Origin: an uncultured Acidobacteriota bacterium
GTDB taxonomy: Bacteria > Acidobacteriota > Terriglobia > Bryobacterales > Bryobacteraceae
Direction of reading: 5' to 3'
NCBI GenBank assembly: GCA_902826685.1
Contig: CADEFT010000027.1
Span: forward strand, 1-64,000
DNA: 64,000 nucleotides
Shown here piece after piece: positions 61,962-64,000 of the stretch. The position numbers and the translations under genes were made by a program. Within the stretch, counting starts at the first letter, position 1, and every line of letters starts with the position of its first letter. The notes under the pieces were generated by a model that was not told the origin of the DNA, made no database searches, and saw only the letters and a program-made list of their open reading frames with translations.

Positions 61962-64000
61962 GATTTGCCTTTATCGTAAGCGGCGAAGGTGGAGCCTTCC
62001 CCAGCCAGCCGGTCCAGCAGCGGAGCGGGCTTCCATCCGAAGCCGCGAATCCTGTCGCGGATGGCGGTAAGCCCGGTGAGATCGGCGTACTTCATCGGAC
62101 CGCCGCGCCAGGCGGGGAATCCATAGCCGTTGATGTAAACGATGTCGATATCGACGCTGCGCAGCGCGATGCCATCTTCAAGAATCCGCGCGCCCTCGTT
62201 GATGAGAGCGCAGGTCAAACGGTCTACGATCTCCTGCTTGCCAATGGCACGGGGCGGCACGCCAACGGTGGCGGCGAGTTCCCGCACCTGCGGATTCGGC
62301 GACGGCTTACGCGCTTCGTCGTAAAGATAGAACCCTCGGCCGGTCTTCTGCCCGTAATGGCCGCGCTCACACAGCAGCGTGTCGAGTTCGGCGTAACGGA
62401 CGCCCGGCACTTCTGTATGTTTGTATTCCAGACGAATGCGCCAGCCAACGTCGAGGCCGGCGAGATCCTGCACGGCGAGCGGCCCCATGGCCATGCCGAA
62501 TTCGTACATCGTGCCATCGACCAGTTCGGGCGGCGCGCCTTCCTCGACCAGAAAGATGGACTCACGGCAGTAGGGCGCGAACATCCGGTTGCCGACGAAG
62601 CCGCGGCAGTTGCCCACCAGCACGCCCACTTTGCGCAGCTTCCTGGCCAGATCCATGGACGACGCGACGACGGACTTCGAAGACGCTTTTCCGCGTACGA
62701 TCTCGAGCAGGCGCATCACATTGGCCGGCGAGAAATAGTGGTGGCCGATGACCCACTCGGGCCGTTTGGTGGCGGAGGCGATCTCGTCGATATCGAGCGT
62801 GGAGGTGTTGGAGGCAAGAATCGCATCGGGCCTGGCCACGGTGTCGATTTCGGCGAAAACCTGCTTCTTGAGGCCCATGTTCTCAAAGACCGCTTCGATG
62901 ACGATGTCGCATTCGCCGAAGCCATCGTAGGTGAGTTGAGGCGTGATAAGCGCCAGCCGTTCATTGGCCGCCGCTTCCGTGAAGCGGCCCCGTTTCACCG
63001 AATTGGCGTAGTTCTTGCGAATCGTCCCCATGCCGCGGTCGAGCGCTTCCTGCGTGGTCTCTTTCAGGATGATGGGCAGCCCGGCGTTGGCATAGACCAT
63101 CGCAATGCCGCCGCCCATGGTACCGGCGCCAATGACGGCGGCGCGGCGTACCGGAAGCAGCGGCGTATCCTTGCCGATGCCGGGAATTTTCGCCACGGCT
63201 CGCTCGCCGAAGAAGGCGTGCACCAGAGCCTTCGATTGATCGGACTTCAGGCACTGTTCGAACAGGCGCGCTTCTTCGGCGCAGCCTTCCCGGAACGGAA
63301 GCCTGGTGGCGGATTCCACGGCATCGATGGCGGCATGCGGCGCGGTCTGGCCGCGCATACGCTTATCCGCTTCCTGATGCGCGGCGGCAAAGATGGCAGG
63401 ATCCGCGGTCACCGTGCGTTCACCGGTACGCGGCGGCGGCGCGCCGGCGACGCCGAGGGCGAAGTCAATAGCGCCGGCTCGCAAGTCGCCCTCAACAATC
63501 CTGTCGACGATGCCGGCCGCGTGAGCTTGTGGCGCCGGAATCGGCTCGCCGAAAGCACACAGCTCAACGGCGGCTTTCGCTCCGGCAAGCCGCGGCAGGC
63601 GCTGCGTTCCCTCACCGCCTGGGATGATGCCCAGTTTCACTTCCGGCTGGCCCACCTGCGCGGCGGCAACGGCGATGCGATAGTGGCAAGCCATGGCCAC
63701 TTCCAGGCCGCCGCCAAGCGCGGTGCCGTGAATGGCGGCGACCACTGGTTTTGCCGAAGCCTCGAGCGAGGTGACCGCTTGCAGGATCGCGTCGAGTCCC
63801 CCGCCCTGCCCTTCGTGAATCTTCACGAACTCATTGATATCGGCGCCGGCGATGAACGTGCGCCCTCCGCCGATGAGGACGACGGCCTTCACTTCACCGT
63901 CGGCGGAAGCCTGCGCAAGCCCTTCCAGAATGCCCTGCGGCACGCCAGGGCTGAGTGCATTCACCGGAGGATTTTCGACGGTGAGAACCGCTACGCCGCG
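61958..64000 (-). CDS. Fatty-acid oxidation multifunctional protein (FadJ/FadB-like, 5' end outside)
   Basis: The frame is open to the right edge; 681 codons are in the window and the N-terminus lies outside. An enoyl-CoA hydratase (crotonase) domain (first about 200 residues, FIAGADINEF, GGEGTQRLPRL) is followed by a 3-hydroxyacyl-CoA dehydrogenase domain (VIGAGTMGGGIAMVYANAG, GHHYFSPANVM) and its C-terminal helical domain. It catalyses hydration and NAD-linked oxidation in beta-oxidation. The first in-frame residue pattern upstream of 63964 is AVLTVENPPVNALS, as in known hydratases. First gene of the operon. Confidence 0.93.
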   Translation of the reverse strand, partial: RGVAVLTVENPPVNALSPGVPQGILEGLAQASADGEVKAVVLIGGGRTFIAGADINEFVKIHEGQGGGLDAILQAVTSLEASAKPVVAAIHGTALGGGLEVAMACHYRIAVAAAQVGQPEVKLGIIPGGEGTQRLPRLAGAKAAVELCAFGEPIPAPQAHAAGIVDRIVEGDLRAGAIDFALGVAGAPPPRTGERTVTADPAIFAAAHQEADKRMRGQTAPHAAIDAVESATRLPFREGCAEEARLFEQCLKSDQSKALVHAFFGERAVAKIPGIGKDTPLLPVRRAAVIGAGTMGGGIAMVYANAGLPIILKETTQEALDRGMGTIRKNYANSVKRGRFTEAAANERLALITPQLTYDGFGECDIVIEAVFENMGLKKQVFAEIDTVARPDAILASNTSTLDIDEIASATKRPEWVIGHHYFSPANVMRLLEIVRGKASSKSVVASSMDLARKLRKVGVLVGNCRGFVGNRMFAPYCRESIFLVEEGAPPELVDGTMYEFGMAMGPLAVQDLAGLDVGWRIRLEYKHTEVPGVRYAELDTLLCERGHYGQKTGRGFYLYDEARKPSPNPQVRELAATVGVPPRAIGKQEIVDRLTCALINEGARILEDGIALRSVDIDIVYINGYGFPAWRGGPMKYADLTGLTAIRDRIRGFGWKPAPLLDRLAGEGSTFAAYDKGKS

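Overview
The window looks like the chromosome of a GC-rich Acidobacteriota, most probably of the Bryobacterales/Solibacter type. This is inferred from gene content, not from a marker gene. The signs are Oar-like TonB-dependent receptors with an N-terminal carboxypeptidase-regulatory domain, two DUF1549/DUF1553 + DUF1501 pairs, a PEP-CTERM protein, DUF4384 proteins, and many ECF-type regulators. No tRNA, rRNA, CRISPR array, transposase or integrase was seen. Genes are dense, often joined by ATGA or TAATG overlaps, and no gap exceeds about 300 bases.

Layout. 1-2829 is a receptor running off the left edge. 3026-10387 is a one-directional run on the minus strand: GH3 glycosidase, FtsX-type permease and its ATPase, ECF sigma factor, double-VOC protein, acyl-CoA synthetase, PrmA-like methyltransferase. 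10408-13929 holds a response regulator, a sugar isomerase-like TIM barrel, a small unknown gene, a HicB/HicA-like pair and a LarA-like (DUF2088) protein. 13976-19357 has a second receptor, a nuclease-fold protein and a cardiolipin synthase with a structured leader. 19543-24765 is a compact chemosensory locus (MCP and TonB-like protein divergent from cheW-cheA-cheY-cheX-like) without cheR or cheB. 24749-29432 is metabolic: aminotransferase, enolase-superfamily dehydratase, unknown gene, sulfatase with HEAT-like tail.

29443-32260 is the most unusual part. It contains a 425-bp remnant of a DUF1501 gene, then a lower-GC insert with three genes: a secreted protein of unknown fold, a Tat-exported protein with 16 cysteines in about 86 mature residues, and a MauE-like membrane protein overlapping it by 10 bases. 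The arrangement recalls the mauB/mauA/mauE genes of methylamine dehydrogenase, but the proteins differ and the system appears undescribed. The intact DUF1501/DUF1549 pair follows (32261-35735).

35871-39508 is a DUF4384-DUF4384-caspase/PEGA/TPR operon, followed by a PEP-CTERM protein and folP. 41221-46207 is a peptide and sugar scavenging operon (POT transporter, M24 peptidase, internally deleted GH31, alpha/beta hydrolase). 46209-48225 is an ECF sigma, zinc-finger anti-sigma and secreted-protein operon. 48425-51457 encodes a large OmpA/PKD/Ig-like envelope protein ending in a clear terminator. 51521-54986 carries YbaK, PspC, MscL and an overlapping chain that begins with a LysW-like acidic zinc-ribbon protein and ends with thioredoxin-fold proteins. 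54979-64000 is a five-gene minus-strand operon: fatty-acid oxidation protein, esterase, cytochrome-type DUF1549/DUF1553 protein, DUF1501 protein, quinone oxidoreductase.

Taken together, the genes suggest a soil or sediment heterotroph that degrades polymers and takes up peptides and sugars, with heavy investment in envelope proteins and sigma-factor signalling.
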